Assembly: GCF_000477415.1 (NCBI RefSeq)
Contig: NC_022575.1
Coordinates: 310,001-374,000, forward strand
Length of the DNA: 64,000 nt
DNA from: Mycoplasma parvum str. Indiana
GTDB taxonomy: Bacteria > Bacillota_I > Bacilli_A > Mycoplasmatales > Mycoplasmoidaceae
Direction: 5' to 3'
Under the pieces are notes generated by a model. It was not told the origin of the DNA. It did no database searches and saw only the letters and a program-made list of their open reading frames with translations. Position numbers and translations under genes: made by a program. This document shows, piece by piece, positions 10,118-21,764 of the stretch (position 1 is the first letter of the stretch; each line of letters starts with the position of its first letter).

Positions 10118-11890
10118 ATGTCGGACCAAAGGATAGAGAAATTAAAAAAAGAGCTTAAGAAAGAAGAGGAAAAATATTATAAGGGAATACCTGAACTACC
10201 TGACGATATTTATGACTTTAAATTAAAAAAACTTAAAGCTCTCGGGGGTAAAGTGGAAGAAACAAAAGTAGGGCATGTCTATTCTGAGTCTAAAAAATTC
10301 AAAGAAGAGCATTTAGAGCCAATGCTTTCTTTAAATAATGCTTTCAATCCAGAAGAGCTTTGCCTCTTTTTCGATTCTATCGAAAAAATATTAAAGCAAA
10401 ATAATAGACCTTACAAAAATAATGAATTTTTTATAGAACCAAAAATTGATGGAATGAGTATTAGTTTGCATTACAAAAAAGGGGAGCTAATAGAAGCCTT
10501 AAGTAGAGGAGATGGAATTAAAGGGGAGAGTTTATATGAACCTGTTTTAAGAATAAATAGTATTCCTAAAAAGATTAAAATTTCTGAAAATTTTCCAGAA
10601 GAAATACTTATTAGAGGAGAAGTATTCATATTAAAGTCTGATTTTAAAAAAATTCAAGAGGAAGCTTCAGAAAAGGGAATTAAAACTTTCAGCAATGCTA
10701 GAAATTTTGTAGCTGGAACATTAAGACTAAAAAATTTTGATCAAATAACAGACAAAAAATTAAGTTTTATAGCTTATAGAATCATTCCTATCTCTAAAGA
10801 CAAGGAATTTCCTATAAAAACACAAGAGGAAATGATTGAAACTTTAGGAAAATTTGGTTTTACAATTCCCTCAAAAGAATATAGTAAAACCATTATCGGA
10901 AATAGAAGTAATTTAGATATTTTTCTTGACTTTATAGGTCAATTTGGAGAAGTTAAAGATGAAATTGATATTCCTAATGATGGTTTAGTAATAAAACTAA
11001 ATTCTTTGGAGAATTATGGCATTATAGGGAATACAGCTAAATTTCCTAAATGAGCTATAGCCTATAAATATCCTAGTTTAGTTAAAAAAACTAAATTATT
11101 GAAAATTGAACTTAAAGTGGGTAGAAGTGGAAGAATTACATATATTGGTAAATTAGAACCAATAGTGCTTAATGGGAGCCGCATTGAATGTGTTTCGCTA
11201 CATAACTTTGACAATATCAAGAAATTAGATCTAAAAGAAGGAAGTACTGTGGAAGTATGTAAATCTGGAGAAATAATTCCCCAAATTATATTTGCAGAAA
11301 GTAATTCTGAATTACCTTCTTATGAAATGCCGTTATATTGCCCTTCTTGCTCTTCTATGTTGGTGTTAGGAGAAGGAGATAAATTACAATATTGCAGAAA
11401 TAAAGATTGTTGAGAACAAAAAATTAGTAGAATTGTTCACTTTTGCTCTCGTCAAGCAGTCGATATTGAGGGGCTTTCAAGAGGAATAATAGAAAAATTA
11501 ATTAATAAAGGTTTTTTAACTAATATATTAGATATTTATTCTTTGAAAGAAAAGGAAGAAGAAATTTATTCTTCAAAAGATTTGAAAATTAAAAAAAAAT
11601 TATTTAAAAAGTTAGTAAATTCTATTGAAGAAAGTAAAAAAGCTTCCCCTCAAAAAATACTAATTGGATTGGGAATAGATCATATAGGTGGGGAAGCTGC
11701 AAAACTACTTTTAAAAAAGTTTTCTTCTTTAAATGAATTATTTAATTCTGACTTAGAAAGTAAATTAAATATTCCCAAAGTAGGACCTAAGAGTGGCTAT
11801 TCATTAGAAAATTGATTAAAAGATGAAGATAACAAAAAATTAATTGAAGGGTTAAAAAATTTAGGATTTAACTTTCACAAAGGAGAATAA
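10118..11890 (+). CDS. ligA: NAD-dependent DNA ligase LigA lacking the BRCT domain
   Basis: 590 residues; usual LigA is about 670. Seals nicks in replication and repair using NAD+. Visible in order: domain Ia with the paired Tyr/Asp pattern (YYKGIPELPDDIYDF), the adenylation lysine in EPKIDG (K109), GDGIKGE, the nucleotide-binding strands, OB fold, a Cys4 zinc finger (CPSCSS ... CRNKDC) and helix-hairpin-helix repeats (GLGIDHIGGEAA, IPKVGPKSG). The protein ends about 25 residues after the last HhH, so the C-terminal BRCT domain is missing. Three TGA Trp codons. Divergent from mnmA. Confidence 0.95.
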
Positions 11891-12044
11891 AAACTTAAAA
11901 ACATCTCTTAATCTTTCACGATAAAAACAGTAAACAAGACCACTTACTCTCTTCGAAAATCTTTCACATTTAGCAAAAGAGAATTCCTAAAATTCTTAAA
12001 AATAATCTGAATTTAAAAATATTTTTAAATACTAGCAATTATTA

Positions 12045-12236
12045 ATGAATATTTGAGAATTTCTTTTTTGATGGGGATTAATAAACTCCGAAGAATCAAA
12101 AAAGAAAGTTCCTTTAACGCCAAAACAAAAAAAATTCGTTATATTAATAGTTGTACTTTTCATTGCAACATTTATATGTTTATTCACTATTATGATCATT
12201 GGACTATTTTTCTCCCATTTAATTGTTCCTCATTAA
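12045..12236 (+). CDS. Small single-span membrane protein
   Basis: 63 residues with ATG start and three TGA/TGG Trp near the N-terminus. A lysine-rich stretch (SKKKVPLTPKQKK, about 18-30) precedes one long hydrophobic helix (about 31-60). The layout (amphipathic/basic then one TM) resembles SecE, but I do not see a secure SecE motif, so no symbol is given. It is followed 47 nt later by a bidirectional terminator, which supports it as a real transcribed gene. Confidence 0.55.
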
Positions 12237-12282
12237 AAAAATGAATTAATAAAAACTTTCATTTGATTCTGTAAGAAAACTT

Positions 12283-12319
12283 AAAAAATTAACCCCTTAC
12301 AGGGGGTTTAAATTTTTTT
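12283..12319. terminator. Bidirectional rho-independent-type terminator
   Basis: Stem AACCCC / GGGGTT with a 4-6 nt loop, extended by A/T pairs and flanked by A-rich and T7 runs, between convergent genes ending at 12236 (+) and 12328 (-). Confidence 0.75.
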
Positions 12320-12327
12320 AGCTTAAA

Positions 12328-13782
12328 TTAAATAGAACTATTGAATTCTTGAGTTTGTTTTTCTCTCAAGAAAGTTTTTACATTAGCATAGAACTTGTCT
12401 AATTGACTCTTATAAGAACTTGTTTGATTTCCAGCGCCTCTAATTAAATCAAACTTAGGAGATTTCTTACCTCCAGAAAGATCTAAACTATAAGACCTTA
12501 TAGGCTGCACTCCTCCTAAATCACCTCCTCAACTAAATGAATAAAGACCTAATAAATTTTCATTCTCGTCAACAACTAGTGAGCCTGATCCTCCAGCACC
12601 AATATTTGTTTGATTTATTCAATAAAGAAATCCTGTTAATTCTTGATTAGATGAGCCTCCATCTCATTTCAATTTAAAAGAGGTATCTCCTAATCCTCTG
12701 AGAGACTTCTTACCTTCATTTAATCTTTGAAGATCATAATTTAGTGTTGATTGATGTAAAGTAGCGGCTGTAGAATTTCTGTATTCTGCAACTTTATGAT
12801 TGAAAGTCATTTGTTCTCCTCCTCGAGCAGGAAACCCGCCGACATAATAAGCGGTATTGTAAGTTTTCTCATCGAAAAAATTATTTTCACTTTCTGTAAT
12901 TCCTTTATTGAAAAAATTTAAAGGGGTTCTCTCTCCTTTTCCATATTTACCGTGAAAATTATCTGTCGCATCTTTTGCGTCGTATTGATCATGAAATACC
13001 ACTTCCAGAACTATAAAGTCGTGGAAATAATCTTTATTATTTTTATGAGAATTTTCACCTAAGTGATTTCTTGCAGCTCAAAATAATTTTGTTTCTTTAA
13101 CACTAACTTTCTTTAATTCTTTTTGTCCAATTTCGCCTTCCTTTTCTTTTCAAATCGCTAATTGAAGTGAAGAATTAGAGGCTCTTCTGCCTTTGCAAAT
13201 TTGAGAGAGTTTTTGGTCAAAATTATTTCCTAGAGAAAAATCAAATCTCTCAAATACATGAGCATTAGTTGCAATAAATCACTTAGTTGGATATTTATTT
13301 TCATCTTGCGGTCATTCATAATCAAGTATTCAACCAGTACCTATGGAACAATTATGTCGCAAACCCACTGTGTAATCTCTTATCTTTTGTTCTATCTGTT
13401 TACTTTTTTCTTGATCTCAGTTTTTAACAGCAAAATTATGTGATCGATAAAACTCTTTTTTAACTTCATTGAACTTCTCAATTTCTTCTCTATTTTGAAC
13501 TAATTCCCCAATCTCTTTAGCAAAAATTTGTCTTATTTCTGGATGTACTTCCGGAACTTCTCTTATTTGTTTTCTGTGACTTAAATCACTATTCAATGAA
13601 CTTAACTTGTTATCAACTGCCCCCCCCGAAACCATCTTTTCTCCTACATTCATTACTTGATTTTGAGGAATTTCTTCATTTCTTAGTCTTCCAAAATGAT
13701 TACTATTTCATAAATATTTAGTTAAAAAACCTCCCCCTCCAACTCCCCCAATAGCTAAAACTGCTGAAATTAATTTAGTCAA
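12328..13782 (-). CDS. DUF31-type (mycoplasma) secreted serine peptidase with in-frame G8 tract
   Basis: 484 residues, TTG start. The N-terminus is a signal or anchor segment (TKLISAVLAIGGVGGGGFL). Chymotrypsin-like features follow: CSIGTGWILDYEW, then FIATNAHVF with the probable catalytic His at 175, and GAGGSGSLVV with the probable catalytic Ser at 399. This pattern is typical of the mycoplasma DUF31 family, some members of which cleave host immunoglobulin (MIP); activity here is inference. A run of eight G on the coding strand (13620-13627) at about residue 53 is currently in frame (MVSGGAVDN), so the gene is ON and a one-base slip would truncate it. Convergent with the small gene at 12045. 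Confidence 0.8.
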
Positions 13783-13957
13783 TTTAACTATTTAATATTT
13801 ACTTACTGACAAGTTTATATAAAAAATCTAGCCTCCACTGAATTTTATTAAATAAAAAAATTAAAGAATTAAATCAACAAATTTGATGAACATAAAACCA
13901 AAATCTAACAACTAAAATTTAATAGTTAAATTTTATTAATTTAAAAAAACAAAAATA

Positions 13958-15277
13958 ATGGATAGAGATTCCATCTCTATTAATGAGTTGTTATCTACGG
14001 CTTCAGATATTCAAAGAAAAGAATATTATGTTAAGGGTTGAATAAAAACTATTCAAAAATTCTCAACAATTGAATTTTTACAAATAGTTGATGGATCTAA
14101 TCTAACTGGCATTCAAGTAGTTTTAGATGGAAAAAGTTTAGAAAGTAAAAATATTTCTTTTGGGGATGCAGTAGAAGTTAGAGGAATTTTATCTCCCTCC
14201 AAAGGAGGTAAACAAGCTTTTGAATTAAAGGCTACACATCTAGAATTATTAAGTAAATCCATTGATTTTCCTTTAATTCCCAAAGAATTATCTTTAGATT
14301 ACTTAAGAAGTCAACAATTAGTTCGTCATCGAACTAATTTATTTAGTGCTATTTATTTAATAAGAAGAGAAGTTGTTAAGGCTATGAATGATTTCTTTTA
14401 CGAAAATCATTTTTATCCCTCTTTTGCTCCAATCCTAACTTCTAATTCTTGCGAAGGGGGAGCTGAATTATTTCAATTGGCGCCGGAATATAATGAATTT
14501 TTTAAAAAAGAACAAGTTTTGTTGAGTGTTAGTGGTCAATTTTATTGTGAAGTTATTTCTTCAGGTTTAGGTAAAAGTTTTTCTTTCGGGCCTACCTTCA
14601 GAGCTGAAAAATCTAATAGTCAAGCACATTTAGCTGAATTTTGAATGATTGAAGTTGAAGAATCATTTTCCAATCTAGAGAAAATAATTCAAACAACTTA
14701 CAATCTTTTCAATTATTTATTAAGTAAAGTATTAGATAATTGTCAAGAGGCTTTACAATTAATTTCCAAAGTCTCTAAAGAAAAAGATTTAGTGGGAAAA
14801 TTACTAAAAATTAAAGAAACCAAATATAAGTTAATTAATTATTGTGAATGCATAGAACTCTTAAAAAAGACTTGAGGGGATGAATTGAATAAAGAAGATG
14901 AACAAACACTTTGCAAACTTTTAAATACAAAAATATTATTTATTACTAATTTTCCTTCTAATCAAAAACCTTTTTATATGACTAGAAGTAAAGATAAAAA
15001 AACTACTTTCTCTTTCGATATGATAGTTGAAGGTGCCGGAGAATTGGCTGGAGGTTCTGAAAGAGAGGGAAAAATAGATGAGTTAAACTCATCTATTAAA
15101 AAAATGAATTTAAATGCTAAAGAATTAGAGTGATATTTGCAATTAAGAAAATATGGTTATTTCTCTTCTGCAGGTTTTGGAATGGGATTTGAAAGACTAT
15201 TAATGTTTTTAACTGGTCTAAAAAATATTAAAGATTTATCTGTATTCCCCCGTTCTTACGGAGGCTTTCAGTTATAA
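13958..15277 (+). CDS. asnS: Asparaginyl-tRNA synthetase
   Basis: 439 residues, ATG start. Class IIb synthetase that charges tRNA-Asn. An N-terminal OB-fold anticodon-binding domain (residues about 1-110, with YYVKGWI) is followed by the catalytic core: [14 protein letters not shown], motif 2 [10 protein letters not shown] with HLAEFWMIEVE, the Asn-type [15 protein letters not shown], and motif 3 [15 protein letters not shown]. It ends convergently 5 nt from the nrdE stop. Confidence 0.95.
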
Positions 15278-15282
15278 AAAGA

Positions 15283-17409
15283 TTATGCTTGACACATTAA
15301 ACATTCATTGGGTTGTAAATTTTTAGTTCTCACGTAATAAAGGGATTTGAGCCCTTTATGGTGTGCATAAAGATATAACTTAACTAAATCTCTAGTTGTC
15401 GAGTTATTAGTTACATAAAGAATTGTTGAAATTCCTTGATCTATATGCTTTTGAATAGTTGCGGATAAATCAATTAATTTCTTTTGATCTATTTGATAGG
15501 CAGATTTATATAGGTGATAATTTTCCTTTTTGAGAAAGGGCATAGGAAAATAAGTCATTGAATTTCCATATAGTCTAGTTTCTATTGGAGCAATAATTGG
15601 TTGTATTGAAGCTGTAGCTCCTTGCAAATAACTAATACTTTGAGTAGGAGCTATAGCTAATCTATAAGCATTGTAAAGACCATTTTTTTCTACTATTTTT
15701 TGCAAATTTGCTCAGTCTTCCTGAGAAGGTATTTTTACATTTTTAAGTAACTCTTTTACTTTTTCGCTTTTAGGTAAATAAGAGTTTTCTAAATATTGTT
15801 TGAAATATTTTCCATTGGCGTAATCAGACAAATGGAAATTGTGGAAACTCTTATTTTTTTCTTTAGCAATCTTAGAACTAGCTAAGATTGAGTAATAATT
15901 AATTGCTGAAAATAATGAATCAGCAAACTCTAAAACTTCCGGATCATCATAAGCTAAATTATTTTTCAATAAAAAGCCTGTGAAATTTAACATACCTAGT
16001 CCTACAGATCTAAAAGATTCATTAGCTTTTCTAATGCTTGGAGCATTTTTAATAGAAGTTAAATCACTGACAGCAGTTAAAGCTCTCATAGAGATGTCAA
16101 TAATCTCTTCTAAATTAGTTGCTTCTAATAAATTAACTAAATTTAATGAAGCTAAATTACAAGAGACATCATATCGAATTTGATCTTCATCGCCATAATC
16201 CCCTATAGTTGAGCTCTCTTGCAATTGAAATATTTCAGTGCATAAATTGCTCATTTTAATAGTTCCTAGACCATTTAAAGGATGTTGTCTATTTGCATTA
16301 TCTATGTATATTACATAAGGATAACCAGACTCAAATTGAATCTGAGCTATTCTAGTTAAGACAGCTCTAGAGGACAATTCTTTTTTGAGAATGTCTTTAT
16401 CCTCGGCCAATTTATCATATCATTCATTCATATTTAGATCTGATAGACAAACTTTATATTTTTGATAAATAGTATTTGGCTCAAAAATATAAAAATCTTT
16501 ATTTTCTGTCGCTAATTGCAAAAATTTATCAGGAATTATTAAACCTATTGATAAGGTTTGAATTCTTGATTTTTCATCTGCATTAATTTTCTTGCAATCA
16601 ATAAAATCAATGAGATCAAAATGAAAAATATTTAAATAAGCTACTCCACTTCCTCTCCTCATTCCAAGTTGATCAGCATAATCAAATACATTCTCTAATA
16701 TTTTTAAAACTGGCAATACTCCAGAAGCTGTGCTATCTATTTTTTTGATTGAAGCTCCTCTTCCCCTCAATTTTGAAAGATTAACTGCGACCCCTCCTCC
16801 AATTTTGGAAAGTTGCATAGAAGTTGAAATGATATAGTTTATTGAATTTATAGAATCTTCCGTTTCTAGCAAAAAGCAAGAAACTAGTTCTCCAGACCTT
16901 TTTTTACCAGAATTAGAAAAAGTAGGAGTTGCTGGTTGATAAATTTGTTTCATTATTAAATCTGCAATTTGACAAGCTAACTCAAAATTGCCATCTCCCA
17001 AAAATAAAGAAACTACAATTACCCTATCTTCATAACTTTCTAAAATGTAATTTCCGCAATTACTTTTAAGAGCAAAACTTTCAAAAAATTTAGAGATAGA
17101 AATATAGCTTTTTCAAGAATGTGAAAAAGCATATACTCTTTTAGCTAGTTCATTAATCTGTTCTTCTTTATAACTGGTTAATAAACTAGGGAAATAATAA
17201 TCTTCTTGAACTAATCAAGAAATACGTTCATAGCCAATTTTTCTAGAAGAATATTTTTCATGCTCAGCAACATATTTTTCATATTCTTTTATTGCAAGTA
17301 AATCTTTTTCTAGGGAGAAGAATCCATCTTCTCCCTTTAAAGTAACTTGGTTGTTATATATTAAAGAGTTATAGTAAAAAGTACTTAAAGTTTTTCTCTG
17401 TTTACTTAT
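15283..17409 (-). CDS. nrdE: Ribonucleotide reductase class Ib, large subunit NrdE
   Basis: About 708 residues. Reduces ribonucleoside diphosphates to deoxyribonucleotides with NrdF. Visible: QPATPTFSNSGKKRSGELVSCFL with the first active-site Cys, GGGVAVNLSKLRGRGA, the NLCTEI motif with the radical Cys and Glu, SCNLASLNL with the second redox Cys, GLGMLNF, APTQSISYLQGATAS and the C-terminal ECLMCQA Cys pair. The frame opens after TAG at 17434 and has no ATG, GTG or TTG before the conserved region; ATA at 17409, 19 nt after the nrdI stop, is my proposed start. Operon nrdI-nrdE on the minus strand, with nrdF divergent. Confidence 0.93.
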
Positions 17410-17428
17410 AACCCCGTGACTTAAAAAA

Positions 17429-17794
17429 TTAAACTAAATTCATCTCATTTAAAATTCTTTTTAATTCTTCAATAGCAGTTTTATTTCCCCCCAAATCAAA
17501 TTTCATTAATATGGGAACATTGTATTTTTCGCTTATTACATGAACAGATTTACAAAAATTTTGTCCAAAATTTTTATTCCCACTCCCAATTACTCCCCTT
17601 AACAAATTATGATTCAATTCTAAAAAGGCTTTAACAACCTTCGGCACTTCCCCAACTCCATCAGTATAAGTGAATAAAATATATTCTTCTGTTGCAACTT
17701 CGTTGCCATCGAAAATTCTTTTTACATTTTTTAAAGCTAACTTTGAGACAATAGTTTCAACTTTTCCCGTTCTACTGGCAAATCATAGTTGCAA
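17429..17794 (-). CDS. nrdI: NrdI flavodoxin-like protein
   Basis: 121 residues. Supplies the oxidant that builds the dimanganese-tyrosyl cofactor of NrdF. Starts at TTG 17794 directly after an in-frame TAA two codons upstream; the N-terminus QLWFASRTGKVETIVSKL matches the family FMN-phosphate loop. Downstream are FTYTDGVGEVPKVVKAFL and RGVIGSGNKNFGQNFCKS, typical NrdI blocks. First gene of nrdI-nrdE. Confidence 0.93.
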
Positions 17795-17965
17795 AACTTA
17801 TTTTTAAAACTTGGAGAGTTTAACATATTTATTTTTATTTATTAAATTAATTTAAAAAACTAAATTTGTTAATCTCTTGAAGATTAGAGTACCTGAAAAA
17901 TTATTATATTATTTCCTCTTTTTTTAATTAAAAGTTCTTATGAACTAATAATAAAGTAACTTACA

Positions 17966-18958
17966 ATGTATTTGCTCAAAAGAGATGAAAAAGATCTTTG
18001 AGAAGGGGTCAATTGAAATGAAGTTAATGTAGGATTCACTAAAACATTTTGAGATCAAAATGTTAGACAATTTTGAGTTGATGAAGAAATTCCCCTAAGC
18101 GGAGATAAACTAGTTTGACAAACCAGATTAAATGAAGTAGAAAGAGATGTCTATGTTAAAGTTCTCGTATCTTTAACTTTATTGGATACTCATCAAGGAG
18201 CTATAGGGATGAATAGGATCTGTTTAGCTGTTCCAGATCTCCCTACTAAAGCTGTTTTGCAATTTATGGCTATGATGGAACAAATGCATGCTAAAAGTTA
18301 TTCATCTATTTTTTGTACTTTACTTAGTACAGAACAAATTAATGAGTTATTTGAATGAATTAAACAAGAACCTAGTTTACAAAAAAAGGTAGATATAGTT
18401 GTTTCATACTATGAAAACATCAAAGATCAAGAAAGTTTATATATGGCAATGGTTGCTTCTGTATTTTTAGAATCATTTCTTTTTTATTCAGGCTTCTTTT
18501 ATATGCTTTATTTATCATCACAAGGTCTAATGATTAATAGTGGAGAAATCATTAATTTAATAATACGTGATGAAGCCATTCATGGACTTTACATAGGTAA
18601 TTTAGCATCTAAATTATTTAACACTTTCAGTAAAGAAAGGCAAGAGCAGCTAAAAAAAGAAGTTTATGACTTATTAGAAAAATTAATGGAAAATGAAATT
18701 GAATACACTGAGAAAATTTATACTTCTATTAATTTAGTTTCTGAAGTAATTCAATTTTTGAAATATAACGCTAATAAAGCTTTACAAAATTTAGATTTAG
18801 AAGATAAATATGATATCATTGAAAACGATATTAATCCAATGATTTTCAATGGATTGAATACTTCTACTAAAAATCATGATTTTTTTTCCACCAAGGGTAA
18901 TGGGTATATCAAAACAACCCATGTAGAAACTATTCAAGATGAAGATTTCGTATTCTAA
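17966..18958 (+). CDS. nrdF: Ribonucleotide reductase class Ib, small subunit NrdF
   Basis: 330 residues, ATG start. Holds the metal-tyrosyl radical site for NrdE. All ligands are present: D74 (LLDTHQG), E105 and H108 (MEQMHAKSY), radical Y112, E169 (VFLESF), E203 and H206 (RDEAIHGLY). It therefore is not one of the mollicute variants that have lost carboxylate ligands. Divergent from nrdI with a 171-nt AT-rich region that must hold both promoters. Confidence 0.95.
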
Positions 18959-19171
18959 TATAGTTAATTTTTTAAAGATTTAATCAGAAACTAAAAGAAT
19001 CAACTTTAAAAATTATCGATTTAAAAGATACAAAAAAATTAAATTACAAATAACTACTTTGAATATTTAAGTTTTAAGGGCTAGTTTTCAACAAATTTCA
19101 AAAAAAGGGAAAAGACAAATAAGTTATTTTCATTCTAAAAATCATTGAATCCATACCAATAAGGTAAGTTA

Positions 19172-20353
19172 ATGAATAAAGGGCCAATAGCTGCTCTTAT
19201 TGCCTGCCCCTCTGGGCTTTGTCTAGGTTCCAGCTTAAATAAAGATCTTATTGTTGGGAGAACTAAAGAGCTAGAAGCGAGCTCAATAAATTCAACAACA
19301 GAGATTAGAAATAATCAAGAAAAAACATTCCCAATGTCAGAAAATATGAAAATTAAAGTCACTCAACATGATAACGGTATATTCGGCAAAAAAGTAAAAG
19401 TTGGGATTAATTGTATGAATGGAGATTTGATTGGTTGAGAAAGTAATTTCTGAGCTGGGGCGGGAAGTCGAACAGATCAAACATTAGGCTGGGGTGATTT
19501 TCGGAAGACTTTTGAAAATGGACTTAAAGGAATCCTCAATTTAATCTTTGGATGCAATTACAAAAAAGCGATTGAAGAAGCAGATTATGGAGAGTGATAT
19601 GATAAAGAAAAGCTTGGACAAAATAGAGAGGATATTGCTATGGTGGGAATTATTTCTAGAATGAAAAATTTACAAGAAAGTGATGAAAAAGCAAAACAGC
19701 AAAATGGAACTAATTTTGAAGAAATTTGAAAAATGTTTGGAGGATCTATTCCTAGTAGTCCAGCTAAAAAAAGAACATCTGTAACTGACACAGCACTTGA
19801 AGTATGAATTCATGTAAGAGATGAGTATAGACCAGGAGGGCTTGAAAAAACAATACGATCTCTGGTTAGAAGTAGTATTGCACGTAGTTTGATCAAAATC
19901 ATTTTGGGAGCAAAATGATGCTCCAAAAAAGATATATTTCAACAATGTATTAAAACGTCTAAATATAATGCAAATTCGAAATTAGTTCAAGAAGGTTTTG
20001 AGAGAAGTGATGAAGAGTTGCAGCTTGATGGTAAAATTGGCTTTACATGGAATCCCGGGTCAACAGAACAGGGTGGTAGACCAGATTGAACTTGAGAGAA
20101 ATTGCAGAATTGAAAAGTTGGGGAAAAAGAGTGATGAAAAAAGGTTAAAAAATATTTAGAAGAATTATCAGATAGCTCGTATTACTATAAAAATAATAAA
20201 AATTTAGCAAAGTTTTTAGTTACAGAAATTTTTAAAGAAATTGTTGGTCAACAAAAATTCAACAACATTAGGCTTCTTAAAAAATCTAAAAATTGTGTAG
20301 TTGGGGTAAATGGATTAATTTGCCCAGAAATTGGATTAGTATGAAAAAAATAA
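19172..20353 (+). CDS. Family A surface-type paralogue, copy A1
   Basis: 393 residues, ATG start. Function unknown. Visible: short hydrophobic N-terminus with LIACPSG, a beta-rich stretch ending INCMNGDLIG (about 80-89), a helix ending LNLIFGC, GAKWC about two thirds along, and the C-terminal module NCVVGVNGLICPEIGLVWKK (C-x8-C). Trp is almost always TGA. The loop after NGDLIG reads FWAGAGSRTD; the paralogue A3 has a G8 tract at this point, but here the run is broken (GGGGCGGG). Nearest relative in the window is A2 (long stretches nearly identical in DNA). Probably exported or anchored through its N-terminus; this is inferred. Confidence 0.8.
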
Positions 20354-20465
20354 AATCTTTGAGCTAAAAATGCTTCAAACATTTAATTTATATACCAATA
20401 AATAGCGCTATTAAAAATAAAAGATAATTTTTTTCAAAAGAATTATTAATTTTCCGGCACATTAG
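20354..20465 (+). repeat. Upstream repeat of A2, duplicated before A3
   Basis: The stretch from TGCTTCAAACATTTAATTTA to the CGGCACATTAG that precedes the ATGs recurs at 21657-21764 with few changes. It probably carries the promoter of both genes. Confidence 0.75.
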
Positions 20466-21656
20466 ATGATGAAGAAAAGTTTATGTCTTGGGATTGTTGG
20501 ATGCCCTGCTGGTCTTTATATAGGTTCAGCCAATTTAAAACAAGATCTTAATATTGGTAAATCTAAAGATCTTGGAACTAATGAAATTGATTCCACTGAG
20601 AAAATTTGAAAAAATCAACAAAAAACATTTTCGATTAATAAAGATGCAAAAATTACGATTACCCAACTTGACGATGGCAAATATGGAAAGAAAGTAAAAG
20701 TTGGAATTAATTGTATGAATGGAGATCTGATTGGATGAGGGAGTAATTTCTGAGCTGGGGCGGGAAGTCGAACAGATCAAACGTTAGACTGGGGTGTTTT
20801 TCGGAAAACTTTTGAAAAAGGACTTAAAGGGATCCTCAATTTAATCTTTGGATGTAATTACAAAGAAGCGATTGAAGAAGCGGATTATGGAGAGTGATAT
20901 GATAAAGAAAAGCTTGGACAAAATAGAGAGGATATTGCTATGGTGGGAATTATTTCTAGAACGAAAAATTTACAAGAAAATGATGAAAAAGCAAAACAGC
21001 AAAATAGAGCTGATTTTGAAGAAATTTGAAAAATATTTGGAGGTCCTGTTCCTAGTAGTCAAGCTAAAAAAAGAACACCTGTAACTGACACAGCACTTGA
21101 AGTATGAATTCATGAAAGAGATGAGTATAGGCGAGGAGGGCTTGAAGAAAAAATACAATCTCTCGTGAGGAATAGTATTGCACGTAGTTTAATCAAAATC
21201 ATTTTGGGAGCAAAATGATGCTCCCAAAAAAATCAACTCCAAAATAAATGTCTTCAAACATCCAAGTATAATGCGAGTTCACAATTGGCACAATTAGGGC
21301 TTGAAAACGGCAATGAAGAAGAATTGCAACTTGATGGACTAACTGGCCTTAAATGAAATCCTGGAACAACGGGAAGGGGTAGACCAGATTGAACTTGAGA
21401 AAAATTGCAGGATTGAAAAGTTGGAGGAAGAAGTTGATGACAAAAGGTTAAAGAATATTTAGGACAATTATCAGATAGCTCGTATTTCTATAAAAATAAT
21501 AAGAATTTGGCGAAAGTTTTGGTTACAGAAATTTTTAAGGAAATTGTTGGTCAACAGAAATTCAACAACATTAAGTTTCTTGAAAAATCTAGAAATTGTG
21601 TAGTTGGGGCAAATGGATTAATTTGCCCAAAAATTGGATTAGTATGAAAAAAATAA
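20466..21656 (+). CDS. Family A surface-type paralogue, copy A2
   Basis: 396 residues, double ATG start. N-terminus KKSLCLGIVGCPAGLYIGSA is hydrophobic with Cys in an IVGC context, which could be a short lipobox or simply part of a membrane segment. Core motifs as in A1: INCMNGDLIGW, LNLIFGC, GAKWC and CVVGANGLICPKIGL. Shares about 110 nt of nearly identical upstream DNA with A3, so A2 and A3 arose by a tandem duplication that included the regulatory region. No poly-G tract. Confidence 0.8.
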
Positions 21657-21764
21657 AATTTTAAGCCTCAATTGCTTCAAACATTTAATTTATACCAATA
21701 AATAGTGCTATTGAAAATAAAAGATAATTTTTTCAAAAGAATTATTAATTTTTCGGCACATTAG
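21657..21764 (+). repeat. Upstream repeat of A3, copy of the A2 leader
   Basis: Nearly identical to 20354-20465; see that entry. It ends in the same CGGCACATTAG before the double ATG. Confidence 0.75.

Noticed and set aside
12045-12236. SecE
   Set aside because: Topology fits but no SecE-specific motif can be shown by eye.
20466-20530. Lipoprotein signal (lipobox IVGC) in family A
   Set aside because: Cys is only about 11-13 residues from the start, the following PxG is still hydrophobic and several members have Phe at -2, so I did not call them lipoproteins.
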